A stretch of DNA of 64,000 bases from Beta vulgaris subsp. vulgaris (GCF_026745355.1 NC_079209.1:41011035-41075034); one strand, 5' to 3'. Positions 35,961 to 48,500 are shown, numbered from the stretch's first letter. Translations and numbers: made by a program. Notes: generated from the letters alone by a model not told the origin.

Positions 35961-36627
35961 ATCTCAATATGCAATAAATTAATACTTTGTCTTTCCTTTT
36001 ATAATTTGTGATCAATTAAGAGACAAATTTGACAACTAAACAACATTAAAAGAACATATAAGCAGCTTTATTATTATAGAAAAAATGGACACATAAGCAA
36101 CACACCAATTGCCATAAATAATCTTGCATCCACAATTCTTCTCGAATCTCCAACGTCGTTCATCACATCCTCTTGATAAAAAATTTCTTAATATATCTAA
36201 TATATACTTGCTTTTAGGAATTTTTTGATGGAAATAATTATACCTTCGGATGATCTTTCAAAATAGTCTCATCTTTCATAAAACTGGAAATGATCCAACC
36301 TTTAAGGTGTGTCTTCTTAAAATTGGTCATTTTAAGCAATGACCTATTTGACCGGTAGAAAAAACTTATTGACCTTTTTTTTTCCTTCTAAATATAGTTA
36401 TTAATGCAATTTGTTTTAAAAAAACACTTAACCCTTCCACACTTCTTTTCCTCTTATTCCCCCACCTCAACCACCTAACCTTCCATACATGCGGGTCACT
36501 GCTAAATTTTTCTGGCCACTGTAGTGGTGCTTTTGCCACAAAATTGACGACCAAATATCTTCTCTATCCCCCTCAATTTGCTCAATCATTACTAAAGCTA
36601 ACTTGATTAATTACTTTCGTGGCCTCG

Positions 36628-36900
36628 TGGGTGGGTTGGGCGGGGGTGAGGCTGGAGTTTTGGTGAGGGTAGGGTTGAGGATCAGGTGAGGGTGGAGTTG
36701 GGCGTTAGGGCGAGGGTGCGACTAGAGTTGGGGTTGAGCGAGGGTGGGGCTGGGGCTAGGATTTGGGTGAGGCTGGGACTGGGTTGTTTCGAGAGCGTGA
36801 GAGTGAAGCTTGGGTCTAGGATTTAGCGAGGGTGGGGGCGTTGGGGCTCAGGTTTGGGCGAGGGTGGGATTGAGGTTGTATCGAGGGCGTAAAGGAAGAT
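36628..36900 (+). repeat. G-rich degenerate tandem repeat
   Basis: Many variants of GCGAGGGTGGGGCTGGG and GGTGAGGCTGG. The runs of G on the plus strand could form G-quadruplexes. No reading frame of interest. Confidence 0.75.
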
Positions 36901-36971
36901 AGAGAGCTAGTGAAGGTGAGGGAGATAGGCGTGAGGGATATGCATGTGTTGTGTTGGTGGTGGTCTCCGAC

Positions 36972-37462
36972 TAGGGCTGGCAATGATGCGAGTCGAGCTC
37001 GATTTTGACTAAACTCGACTCGAACTCGAAAACTCATACTCAAACTCGACTCGACTCGAAAACTCGCGAGTTTCAAATTTTCAAGCTCGAACTCGAAACC
37101 TAAACTCGAACTCGAACTCGTTTCAAGCTTTTTGGTCATTAGATATAGTTCTATTTTTCATAAGAGAAATTCTTTACTTTGTTTTTTGGTCATTTTATAC
37201 ACTTTTTTTCATTTTTTTAAAAATAAAAGTACAAGTATTTTTATAGAAAAAAATAAAGTTAAAAAATGTAAAAAAAAAATTAAAAGTATATATATAAAAT
37301 TTTATCGAGTATCTCACGAGTTTCTTGAGTCGAGTATTGAGTTGCTCGACTCGACTCGTTAACCTGTCGTGTCGAGTTCGAGCTCGAGTCGAGTTTTGAC
37401 CGAGCTTTGACCGAGTCGAGTTCGAGTAGCTCGCGAGCTGTCTTAACTCATTGCCAGCCCTA
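36972..37462. mobile_element. hAT-type MITE, 491 bp, CTCGA-rich
   Basis: TIR TAGGGCTGGCAATGA is matched by TCATTGCCAGCCCTA at the right end. A perfect 8-bp TSD TCTCCGAC lies at 36964-36971 and 37463-37470. Both arms are dense in ACTCGA/TCGAGT words, giving strong inverted-repeat potential; the AT-rich middle separates the arms. The 8-bp TSD places it with hAT elements. Confidence 0.92.
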
Positions 37463-37879
37463 TCTCCGACAGTGGTTTGAGGTGAGTAGAGAAGCGAGGG
37501 TGTTGATGGATCTATTAGACAATAATTAGTTGTGTTTAATTTCCTAGTGTCGGTGGGGGGGGGGGACTGAGTTATGGGTGGGGTGGTGGGTGAAGGCATT
37601 TAATTGTGGTGGTAGTGTTGTACAATGGAAAGGGGGAGCTGTAAAGTTTTTTTAGTTAGTTAATAATAATACTAAATTTTTATGTTTGGGTAAAAACTTA
37701 ATTTTCTCAAATACACCAAACTCGTTTTTAATTATGTAAATAGGGTTAACTCTGCATTTTCAGGTTACCAACAGGTAATAATCCATTTTCATAAAACACA
37801 CCCCGAAGGTTGGACTATTTTGGGAAGACATCTCAAATGTTGGATTTTTCCTATTAAAAATACCTCGCTTTTATTCAGC

Positions 37880-38507
37880 TACTGCCATTTTACTTTTATA
37901 TTTGTTACACAATTTTAATATAAATATTTTTTTTATTATCAATTAGTAAAAAGTCTTAAAAATTGATTTTATGAAAATATACATCATATATTCCAACATC
38001 TAACATAATGTTATCAATTTTTATGCACTGAACCCAAATGGTTCTGATATATAGGATATATTACACAAAACGATTGTACATCATATGACGTAACTACATC
38101 TACCTAGCGGGTAGATTACCCGGGTTCTAATAGACTAGTAAAAGATAATTGTTCAGGGTGAGTTGGATCTATCCCATGCATCATGCATTAAAATATATTA
38201 GTAATGGGTAAATTATCCATTAGGTAAACCAAGTTTTATCCTGCCAAAGATCTATATATTCACAACACCCTTTTTTGGGATAGTTTAAGTACCATTTAAG
38301 AACTTCATGTTATTGCTAAACTTAAGGCTTAATTTTGTAGAAGTTACTCTCTCAGTCAACAAATTTTATCATACAACCAGATGTACTGTGAGCATGGTAG
38401 ACTCCAAGGCTATTTTTTTATTCATTGCTAATTTGAAATAATCCAAATGAGCAAATGCACAAAATTTAATATTGGAAATGATACATGTGCGTTGTGATGA
38501 ATGAACT
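37880..38507. other. AT-rich DNA, no feature seen
   Basis: No gene or element border recognised. Confidence 0.5.
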
Positions 38508-39322
38508 CCCCTCTGTCCCATGATGTAGTGCTCATGTTTTATTTTTCACATGAATTACGGAAAATGGAAGGAGTTGCAGGATTTTCCAAAAAATAAATAT
38601 TTAATGAATTGCTTTCATGGTATTTTTGTCTTGGAAATAGTTTTTTAATTTTATTTTTCCTTTAAAAAATAAAACGCAACAAATGTATCGTAGAATGGCA
38701 TAAAGCAATAAACAGGGGCACATATTTTGAAAGAAAGGTGGGGGAATTTATGAAAATTTGTGTAAAAAATAAGGATAATTTAGTCCAAACAAATTTTCCA
38801 AACCAAATTACTTCTTCTTCCTACGTCAAAAAGTTATGCTATATAATATATTTTTCCTGTAATTCTACTTGTATATGTCAAGTTTTTGTGAAAAGTGAAA
38901 TTTCTTTAGTAAATTATATTTTATGTATCTACAATAACGTGTGATTATTTGATTAACGTAATTTTTTTGTTTCATATGGTTTGATTTAAATTTATACATA
39001 GTATTATATATAGATTCTTGGGAAATTGCTAGGCACTGATTACTTCTATAACTAAATCATATATTCCTATTGTATTTTTTTATATATCTCACTTGAAATC
39101 CTGACACTATTCACAAATTAGAGAGAATCTTCTAAATATTTTCTGAGCATATGAGAAAAAATATAATCATGTGGATCTTGTTTGCTTCGCTTTACTGATA
39201 ACTTTATTAATCTTCAATCATTATAATTTTTACCAATATATGATGTAAGATATTTAAGGTTCAATAAGTACATTAATAAACGCGCACAGTTAAAATAGGA
39301 AAGAAAAAAATACGGAGGGAGT
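38508..39322. mobile_element. Stowaway-like (Tc1/Mariner) element candidate
   Basis: The left end CTCCCCTCTGTCCCATGATG and the right end ACGGAGGGAGTA resemble the Stowaway terminal motif CTCCCTCCGT, with TA at the right border only. About 815 bp is long for the group, so the middle may hold another insertion. No transposase. Confidence 0.45.
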
Positions 39323-39506
39323 AATGACATGTTGAATTTTGCTCGTTTAATTGACAAACGATCAACATTGATCAAGGCAATTAGGTGAATACTTTATTCA
39401 AGAAATTGTGGTAATTGTTGATTTGTGGATGTTAATATGTTATCTTTGTATGCCTACTTTTTGCCAAATCAAGTCGATTTCTCTTTCGGTGACAATTATA
39501 ACTTTG

Positions 39507-40680
39507 AAAAAATTTACAAGAATAATCCAAACTATTGGAGTCTTCTCAAATTAATTCCAACAATGATTTATTATGGTATAATCCCAACTTAATGGTACCG
39601 TACCCCTTCCAAAATGATTCCATATGACCAGCTACATGTTAAACAGGTTGAAAAAAAACAAATTTCAAATTTGTATTTTTTTCTTTTTATTTCAATCTTT
39701 ATCTTTCTTCCTCACTTACCCACCATCCAAACACCCTAATCATCCAGCCACATCTGCACTACCTAGCCTAAAACCACCTAGACCGGCAACCTCACCTCCC
39801 CAAACCACCCTATTTAATTTTAAACCAACCCTAACCATCTCCACCACCTGAACCGCCTCGACCTTCGCATAAAAGCCACCCCTTATAAACCACCCTTCAC
39901 CAAAATCCACCCAATTGTCCCCCATATAAACAACCTTCGACCCCCCTCAAAACCACCATACACAACCCAAAAACCACCACCACTAACTTGAGCACCGCTC
40001 CACCCAACCAAAAATCACAGCCAAATACAACCTTGAAACCAAACCCCCTCTCCCTCCAAAATGAAAATCATCACCATCCATCTAAGAACAACCTTTGACC
40101 CTCGATAACCATCCTTACCACCCCGAAAAATAAATTAAACCACCCCAAAAATTAAACCAAACCACCTAAAAATCACCACCTCCAGCCAATAAAATACCAC
40201 CAAATCTTCCTCCTCCACCACTTGTACCGACACAATCACCAAAGTGGCAAACATTCCCCACTCTATACCATACCACCACTATCAAAAAATTTAATTCCAT
40301 TACCCCCCCCCCCCCAAATTATGTAGCGCTAGAGGAGAGGGGGGAGTGGGGGACGAGAAGAAAAAGAGAGGAAGCGACGACATTTGTCATATTTTAGGTA
40401 GGAACGGGGGCGATTATGCGTATTGTCTATGGGTCGTTTTTGTTGGTATTAGTCGTGGAGGTGGTGAAAGAAGATGAAGGACGAGGGAAAACATGAAGGA
40501 AAGAGAAGGAGAGATGATGAAAAAGGAAAAAAGTGAAAGAAAAACTAGTACAGATTTCTACCAATCACAATACCACGTGGTCTTTTAACCTGTTAAACTG
40601 GTATATAAGGGGTAATGGGATAATTTTGAATATATATTTCCTACAATTTGGATTATACTAGAATATCCCATAATTAGAAC
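39507..40680. mobile_element. Degenerate MULE-like element with CCA/AAC-rich core
   Basis: The ends share, in inverted form, AATAATCCAAACTATTGG / TATAATCCAAATTGTAGG and an inner block around GTACCCCTT ... TTAAACAGGT (39590-39650 against 40590-40640). The core is a pyrimidine-biased stretch rich in CCACC and AACC (39715-40300), then a purine-rich stretch (40320-40540). The ORF at 39624 is a by-product of this bias. No transposase; TSD not resolved. Confidence 0.45.
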
Positions 40681-41445
40681 TAATATGGGAAGAACGACTC
40701 ACATAATTGAGAAGTTATTATTTGTAAAGTATAATATAATTTTTCTTATAAAAATGTATAATATGGTTTTGATGAAAGGATTTATGAACAAAAACAAATT
40801 AATATATCATATTAAGATTGTAGCTTTTGAATTCTTTAAATTTATTATTATAAAGATTAGGTCATCATACTTAATATTGATCAGATTAAGCTTATAGTTT
40901 TTGAATTCTTTATATTTATTATTATAAATATGAGGTCATCTTACTTAATTGATGAATAATATTATTTTCATGTTTTCCTTTTCTTTTCCTCGCTAACTAA
41001 CAAACGGTTAATGTAACCTGACTAGCCTCCATCAAAAACGAAGTCTTTAATGTAACATAAAAAAGTAATAAACTTTATATCCTTAAATAATGTTTAACTT
41101 GTTTCTTCGGACTTATGAATCTCAAAAAATGTCTGTAAAGTCACAAGTTGTCAACATTTAAGAAGAGGTTCCCACACGAACTACGCTGTGGAACCAATAT
41201 TCTCTTTTTTCTTAAAGGAACCAATATTTTCTTGTAAATTTAAAATTGGTACTTCTAAAATTGTTTTAAGTTAAAACACTTAAATTTGATATTACTAATT
41301 AAATTCGAACACTTCTAAAATTGTTTTAAGTAAAACACTCAAATTAGATATTACAGCACAAACTCAAACTTAGACCTAACAATTGATGAATGTATTCTTT
41401 CGTGCCAATCTTGGGATCGTCAAAAGCTTCGGATCGACTTTAGTG
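40681..41445. other. AT-rich DNA with two local duplications
   Basis: No gene. A block of about 75-90 bp (GAATTCTTTAAATTTATTATT and flanks) is repeated at about 40803-40876 and 40878-40950. A second block of about 55 bp (ACTTCTAAAATTGTTTTAAG) is repeated at about 41250-41300 and 41310-41355. Confidence 0.6.
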
Positions 41446-41464
41446 ATCAGTCCCCTTCAACAAT

Positions 41465-41700
41465 ACCGACTAATGTACCAAGGATCCTTGGGTCCAATGG
41501 TATGTCTTCCTATATCATAGATGGGAGACCAAGGTTCAAATCTTAATGTAGGAAAAAAAATTAACGTTGGGGCAGGAGGGGGGCAGGAGGGGGGCGGGGG
41601 TTGGAACATGTTGGCCTTTGGGTGAGTGACCTTGGGCGAGGGCAGCCTAAAGGATATTCTTCTTACCACAGGGTTCCCGAAAGGAGGCCCAAAAAAAATT
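41465..41700 (+). mobile_element. SINE-like sequence candidate
   Basis: TGGGTCCAATGGTA resembles a tRNA-type box A. About 40 nt further on, AAGGTTCAAATCT resembles box B (GGTTCGAATCC). A G-rich body follows and the sequence ends in a run of A's near 41690. No TSD found. Confidence 0.35.
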
Positions 41701-41786
41701 ATCCGAACTGATGTATTCTATACTCTATTTCCCTTACCAACTATATCAATTGTAGGCGAAACATGGTAGGGATTGAAAAATATTAA

Positions 41787-42395
41787 GGGGGCCTTTGGTT
41801 CATGAAGGGGAAAGGGAAAGGGTTTAAGAAAGAGAAACAAGGAGAAAGGAAAAGAAAATCCTTTGATTAAGAATGTTGTTTGCTTGAGAACTCATCTTCC
41901 TCCTCTTACTATTTTCCTCTCTCTCTCAAGTCTCAAGTACCATAATTCCCACCACCCTCTATTTCTGTGCATGGGTTAGTGGTTTCGGCCACGGGTTAGT
42001 GGTTTTGGCGCATGGGGTGGTGGTCTCGATCGTTGATGGTAATTTTAGGGGTTGGTGTGGTGGTTTCGATGGCGATCGTGGTGGTTTCGGTGGCGGTAAT
42101 GGTGGTTGGGGTGGTGGTTTAGTTGTTAAGGTGGTTGGTTCGGTGGTTGATGTGGTGGTTGTGTGGCTGGATTTGTGGTTGGAGTAGTGGTTAATGATTG
42201 GTCAAGGCTATCATAGGGTAGAAGAAAGAAAGGGTAAGTGAAACCTTGTGGGAGGGTGGGGAATGAAAGTAGAGGACTTTGGGGGAAAGGAGAGGGTAAA
42301 GGGAATGATTGATTTGTCTTAACAAACAGCAAGTAAGGGAATCAAGCCAGTTGATTCTCTTACCCTTTCCAGAAAACCCCAAACCAAACACCCCC
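41787..42395. mobile_element. Tourist-like MITE, 609 bp
   Basis: The left end GGGGGCCTTTGGTTC and the reverse complement of the right end (GGGGGTGTTTGGTTTGGGG) form an imperfect TIR that continues into GGGAAAGGG/GGAAAGGG words. TAA flanks both sides (41784-41786, 42396-42398). A GGTGGT-rich core (41995-42180) makes a spurious Gly-rich frame. Confidence 0.8.
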
Positions 42396-42398
42396 TAA

Positions 42399-42589
42399 GC
42401 CTTTCTCTATCTATTGTCTTCTCTCTCTAAACTTTCTCTACTTTAGCGTTATTTACAAAGTTTGTTCTCTTATATCGATTTAGCCATAGATTCCATCCCA
42501 CCAGACAAAAATCCAAACGACAACTTATTTGTTATGCATAAGGATATTCCTATAGTTTCTCCCGCTATAGTTAAGTCTCATAGTACTCC
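42399..42589 (+). pseudogene. 5' part of the L1-type LINE (leader and start of ORF1)
   Basis: CT-rich leader followed by a frame with IDLAIDSIPPDKNPNDN up to the solo LTR insertion. With the LTR and one TSD copy removed, the DNA continues into the LINE ORF1 segment from 60199. The 5' end near 42399 is approximate. Confidence 0.55.
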
Positions 42590-43190
42590 TGTAATAGCCT
42601 ATATTTTAAGCAGGTTCAATAATGACTTTATAAATGAGATTTGAAAAGTATAATAGCTGATATTTTCAAACACGTTTTAGTCAAAGTTAGCTATGTTCAT
42701 ATTAGTAAGCAAATTACTTTGAGAACTATTATTCATCGTCTAAAGTAAGTTCCAAGAACAAATAAGTTAGTATGGATTTTATATAATAGAGATATTGAGT
42801 TAAGGATTTTAAGCTTTGAAATAAAGAGAAATCCATTTTTAATTACAATTAATCTCTCCTCAGTCATGTCATCTACTTTAGATGCTAAAGCATCATTGTC
42901 TCTTCTTCATAACTTCTCAATCAAGTGCCAAAGTGTATTTTTCCATAGATCAATTATTCTCTTCAATATTTCAGTTTAATTACCCAAGTGTTTGAGAATT
43001 GGGAGAAACCCCAAAACCAAAATAAAAACCCCAAACAATAATTTTCTCTCTCCTCTAATTTTATATCCCGTACTGTGCATGTTCAATTTCTGCATTCTGG
43101 AGTCGAAATTAACCCAAACTTATTGCATGAAAGTTGTATATCTCGAAAAGTTATTGAACTTAGACCCAAAAATCACTTAATTTGGAGTTT

Positions 43191-43600
43191 GAAGCTATGA
43201 GTTATGTGGTCTTTGCAAGTTTGGTGTTGCTACCTTCATTTCTCTCTCCTCTGCTTTATTCCGACAATCTGTCTCCCCAATTATCTATAGCATGCAATTC
43301 ATTTTTGCTCTTTGTTTCTGAATTAAAGTTGTAGATCACTTCGAGCTAATGAATTTGGGAACAAAAATCACTTGATCACTTCGAGCTATGAGTTATGGTC
43401 TTTGTAAGTTTGGTGTTGCTACCTTCATTTCTCTCTCCTTTGTTTTTATTCCGACAATCTGTTGCCTCAATTATCTACAACATTCAATCCAATTTTTCTC
43501 TTTGTTGATGAATCAAAGTTGTAGATCACATCGAGCAAGTGAATTTGGGCACAAAAATCGCAATTCAAAGTTCGGAGCTATGAGTTACGCCTTGCACAAG
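43191..43600 (+). repeat. 192-bp tandem duplication inside solo LTR A
   Basis: The word GCTATGAGTTATG begins units at about 43194, 43386 and 43578. The first two units are complete, including TTGGTGTTGCTACCTTCATT and GACAATCTGT; the third is only begun. The frame at 43388 spans this repeat and is not a gene. Confidence 0.8.
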
Positions 43601-43739
43601 TTAAGCACTGCTGCTGTACTTTGTGTTGCGTTGCTGCCGTGGTTGGCTTTGTTTGCGCATGTTGTCATTGCTAACGTGTTTGCCTTGTTGCTTTCATTGT
43701 GTTGGTATTCCTTTCCATATGAAGGTTTAAGCTAATTTT

Positions 43740-46121
43740 TCTTAATTCCTCATCTCCTTTGATTCCAATTCAAGTGTGGTGCAATTGGATATTATATTCT
43801 GATTTTAGGAATAAACTTGGCTCTCAATTTCGTCATTGATTAGCAAATATAGTTATGATAAGAGCTGCTAAACTTAAATATCGAATATTTTATCTTTCTT
43901 ATTGAATTGAAGCTTCTAATATGAAGTAAGCCTCTTAAGTAAGTTTATAAAAACTGATTTTTATAGATTATGTTGTTTGATAATACTCTCTGAAATCAGA
44001 ATGATGTTAATTAGAGATAGAATTGATGTTGTGAGTTGGATTAGTAGATAGGGTTGTATATAAGGATTGTGGTGGTTTGTTCATGGAAGAGCTTAGAAAG
44101 TATGAGTAATTCAATTTGTTTATCTAAATTGTTGCGAGGATGGTTAATGATTGTTGTTATTGTTTTGAGGTCGTTGTTGGAGTATTTATATGGAGATAAA
44201 TTATGAAGTTCGAGCTATAGTTGGTTATCCAGAATGTCGAATTATTGGGAATTGGTTCAAGGTACACACATGTCCTTCCACCTTTGAATCTATATTCGTG
44301 TTTTATGTGATTTCATGTGCTGAGCTTAATAAGCCTTTAATATAAATAGAAAATTACTCAAAGTGTTATTCGTGTGTTTGCAAGTGTTGTTAACTACATA
44401 TTTGGTTTGAAGCTATGAGCGAAAGCTATGTATGTGATGAGTTTTACTGAGTGATATTTTTATGAAGTATTGATTGGAGGTAGTTGAATCCTTCAATAAT
44501 ATAGTTGTGTGATATTATTAAACCTACTTGTTTCCAAATAGAATTTATAATGAGCTTCTTATGCTTAGTAAGTTGATCTTTCATATGAAACTATAGCTAT
44601 GAGAATTAAAACAAGGATCTTTAGTATATCTAACTATATAAGTGGTTTTACAACAAGTATTCCGATTTACGAACTAATTTGGGATGTCGACTCGATATCT
44701 ATATGAACTCGCTTTCGATTTAAACTATAGTTATATTTGAAAGTTTCCGAGAAAAAGAAAGGAATTTTGATCAAGGATGTTGAGTTAAAATTTCAGGTTT
44801 AAGACAATTGTGAAAATATATGTGATATAAGTTTCATATGGAATTCTGAAAGTATGAAAGAATCTTTATTATGGTTTGAGATTTTGATTATATATGATCA
44901 TGAACGTTGAAATTATGAACTGGAGTCATGAGCAAATATGGACTCGTGAAATTATAAATCAGGTTTTTCTAGTTCTATTAATGACGAGGAGGATCTTTAC
45001 TCCTACTTAAATTTTTATGAAGAAGTTCTCATAGGAAAAAGTCTCTCAAATCTGGGTCAATTTAATGAGCATTATTTTCGGATTTAAGTTTGGAAACACG
45101 TAAGTCTAGTGAAACAAGTTATATCTTTACAGAATATCATGGATGAATTATGTTATATGGAGTTTGGAGTCTAAGTTAAAGTGAGTTTGCTGTGAGATGG
45201 GTACTTGTGAAGTTTTGTTTAAGAAATACAATTGTCGCTTTGAGGATATTATTAGAAGTAGTCAAATATCCCAAGATTTACTTATGGCTTATAAACAAGG
45301 CTAAATGGTATCACCCGAAGATATCTCCGAAATAATATGGAGCTTGGTTAATAAGAATGAAGATTTATGATGTCATAATTGAAGGATGAAGTAATTGTTG
45401 GGAGGTTCTAACTAAGAGTGAGATGTTATGTGGTGGACGTAGATTAGATAGTTAGGGAATATTAAATTTGGATGTGAATTTCAAAGGTCAAATATTAATT
45501 TATGAGTTAATGGAGTTGTTACGAGAGGTTTGTGAGTTCAGAGGATGTGTAGGATTTGAGATATGAATGTCGTATCAGTGAAATAAAGGATCCAATCTTG
45601 GTGGTGGTTTAGAGGAGTATCGATTAGAGAGATATAATTTACAATACTTATGTAATAAAAGATCATATCCGCAAAGGGGTCAAGTAAAAGAGTTTGGAGC
45701 ATAATTTCTTCTATTGGATGAGTAAGATTATATAAATGGATATTGGGAAAGAAAAATATAAATCTAGATAATAGAGAGCATGGTACTTAAAGTTATATAA
45801 TGACAATACTAAGCGTATGGTGTCAAGGCTAATATGAGCTTTCAGTACAAGTACATGGGGACGTATGGTTATGATTTATAAATTTAAGAAGGATGAGGAC
45901 AACGAGTTGAGTATTGGGAACTGTGGAGTGAGATATTTTAACTTGCCATAGTAGTTGTAGGTGATTTATGATAATGTAATAAGGTTATATTCTGGCAATG
46001 AAAGTTCATGTATTGGGAATAATAAAATCTTTAAGGAAAAAATTCATATCATGAGAATTTTGGAATGCTATAGTTTAGATGCTATAAGTTAAACACGGAA
46101 GTCCAAGTACAAAGAGAAACT
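43740..46121. other. Solo LTR A body, no genes
   Basis: AT-rich LTR sequence without coding signal. It includes the word AAGGTACACAC (44270), also seen in LTR C in inverted position. Confidence 0.6.
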
Positions 46122-47310
46122 ATTATTGTAACGCCCCGTAATTTTAACCCTTTATTTTTCGTATTTCTTTATTTTAAAATAGTATTTTACCTTTTCACAA
46201 AAATAAATAATTTATTATTTGAATTATTTTGGAACATGTTATGAAAATGTGTATATATATTTATATGTTGTGATATATTTATATATATTCATCTTATGTT
46301 GTTAGTTATTTATTTTACGTTGTTATATTAGTTTCGTTATTTACTTTTGGCGTTTAGGATCCGTTTTATAGCGTAGCATTTTTGGTAACGTTGTTGGACC
46401 GACTAATTGGGTGATGAAATGTTGCATTGCTTGTGGCGTGTCATGCTAGCCGAAAATTATCAATTATGTTGTGTAGGATGAAGAGTTTTGGTGCGTGCTT
46501 ATGAAGCTAACCTTTGAGTCTCTTGTGACTCCCTATTTAATTCCCCATTAACCCACCTTTATAATCACCTTTAAACCTTTGCTTTATAAGGTTATTAATC
46601 AGATTTCTGCTGCATTGTAACCCCCATTCTCGTCCAACCATTAGAGAGGAAGAGAAAGAGTTCTTCTCTCTTCTTGGTTTTCGTCCATTTCTGCACACCC
46701 ATTTTCTTTGCATCATATCTCCTTCGTTTCTTATCCGAATTGAGCGTGTGAATAGTCAAAATCTATCTAATCGGAAAGATATTGCTCGTAGTATAATTTG
46801 TTTTTGAAGAAAGGGGAAGACGCGACTGAAGGTTTCGTTGCAATCAGACGAGTCATCCGGTTTTTGTTCCTTGTTGCACCTTCACAAAAATAATCATAGC
46901 CGGAGATCTAACCGTTGGATCGTCTTCAAATTTGGACAAAACATTGATAACATCTTGTTCTTTACTTTGACCGGAGAGATTTGGAATCCCAGCTTTTGAT
47001 CACCGGAAATCATGATCGGAGCAGAGCAGTGCAAAATAAGAGTTTTCAACATTCAAGAAAAAGGTAACTAGCATTATTCTAGTTCGATAGAGAATAGATT
47101 GTGAACTTAGGTTGTTAGAATCACGTTTAAGAACGTAGTATCATGCTAGGTGGAACTTAGAGGATTTTATGATTGAAGTTACATGTAGTTTCATGGTTGT
47201 TGGTGTTGTTTTCATACCTTGGATTTCTACTATGATCATCTTGTTAAGTGTTGTTGATTAGTTGTATCCTTGTTGTTGTTGTGGTTGTGCTTTTGGGTTG
47301 AATTGCTTGG

Positions 47311-47510
47311 TTGTGTCTTGGACTCTTGGTTGTCATTGTGGTGATTGATGGAGTTTGTTGTTGTTACTGTCGTTGTTGTTGGTGTTGGGGTTTGTTGTTG
47401 TTGTTGTTATTGTCGTTGTTGTTGGTGTTGGAGATTGTTGTTGTTGTTATTGTCGTTATTGTTACCGTCGTTGTTGTTGTTGATGGAGTTTGTTGTTGTT
47501 GTTGTTGGTG
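47311..47510 (+). repeat. GTT-rich low-complexity tract
   Basis: Repeats of TTGTTGTTGTT mixed with GTCGTT and GGTGTT. It yields spurious Cys/Val/Leu-rich frames on this strand and Thr/Asn-rich ones on the other. Confidence 0.9.
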
Positions 47511-48074
47511 AATCATGAATGTTACGAAGGTGTTTGGTTTAAGTGTGGACGTAAGGGAGGTTGGAGTAGGCGTGGATGGCTGGAGCAAGCCTCGAAGGAG
47601 TTGTTGTGGGGGAACGAGCAAAGCTCGCAGGCCACGGCAGTGGGCTGCTCGCGACTCGCGAGCCTCGTCGCGACTCGCGACGGCTGGCTGTCGCGACCCG
47701 CGATGCTCGTCGCACCTCGCAACGAGGGGTCTGCCTCTTGAGTTGTGCTGTTGCGTTTTTGTTTCCTTTTGGTCTACAGCTTGTGTACCTTTGCTTGAGT
47801 GGTCTTAGATATGTATACCAAGGGTGTTTGAGTATTGTTTGGTCGACTTAAGTGTTACATTAAGGGTATGTGCCCTATTTTATTGGGTAGCCTATGGTTG
47901 TTTGGTTTGGAGTATGTTGAGGGCTTATGCTTTGTTGTGCATTCACACATTCGAACTTTGTTCGTTAGTGAATTCGATTTGCTTGTGTACCTTGCTGTGT
48001 ATACCTATGAAAGTTGGATTAGATGGATTTTGTGTATACCTTGTCGTGTATACCTTGTGCTCGTAGAGTTGGAT

Positions 48075-48500
48075 TGATCCTACGGACGGTATGGTCCTAG
48101 GAATTTGTGTTTGATTGACCTTATGAATGGTATGGTTCTAGGAATTTGTGTTAGCTGATTCTAAAAACGGTATGGTTCTAGAGATATGTGATCCTAAGAA
48201 CGGTATGGTTCTAGGAATTTGTGTGATGATCCTAAGGGCGGCATGGTCCTAGGAGTTTGTGTTTGATTATCCTAAGAGCGGTATGGTCCTAGGATTTGGT
48301 TACTTAACCTTGGGCGGTATGGTCCATTGGTTCACTACGGGTGGTATAATCCGTAGAATTTAGCTATTCGAAAAGGGCGGTATGGTTCCTCGAATATGCT
48401 GGCTATTCGAAAAGGGCGGTATGGTTCCTCGAGTATGCAACGTAGGCCTTGGGCGGTATGGTCCAATGAGTCTACTCACAGGCGGTATGGTCTGTTATGT
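48075..48500 (+). repeat. About 12 copies of a GGCGGTATGGTCC-type repeat
   Basis: The word GGCGGTATGGTYC recurs at irregular 28-42 bp spacing (for example near 48082, 48195, 48236, 48277, 48313, 48375, 48413, 48453 and 48480), with variable sequence such as CTAGGAATTTGTG between copies. Confidence 0.9.

Larger units (their letters stand above)
36230..37880. mobile_element. Degenerate MULE-like element with G-rich core
   Basis: About 36280-36360 and the reverse complement of about 37740-37830 share TCCAACCTT, GGTGTGT, AAAATNG and a spaced TGACC/GTAACC block over about 80-100 bp, with many mismatches. The core has a G-rich degenerate repeat (36628-36900) and a nested hAT-type MITE. Exact ends and TSD are not resolved. 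No transposase. Confidence 0.4.

Noticed and set aside
39624..39851. Pro-rich plus-strand frame
   Set aside because: Follows the CCACC/AACC low-complexity core of the MULE-like element; no family match.
41999..42332. Gly-rich protein-like and Pro-rich frames
   Set aside because: They lie wholly inside the Tourist-like MITE and follow its GGTGGT repeats.
43388..43735. 115-aa hydrophobic frame as a small secreted or membrane protein
   Set aside because: It spans a duplicated LTR module within solo LTR A; composition follows T-rich DNA.
47311..47621. Cys/Val-rich and Thr/Asn-rich frames on the two strands
   Set aside because: By-products of the GTT repeat within solo LTR B.
47515..47851. Arg/Ala-rich frames in three registers
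   Set aside because: Overlapping frames in the CpG-rich palindromic patch; open only because of local GC content.
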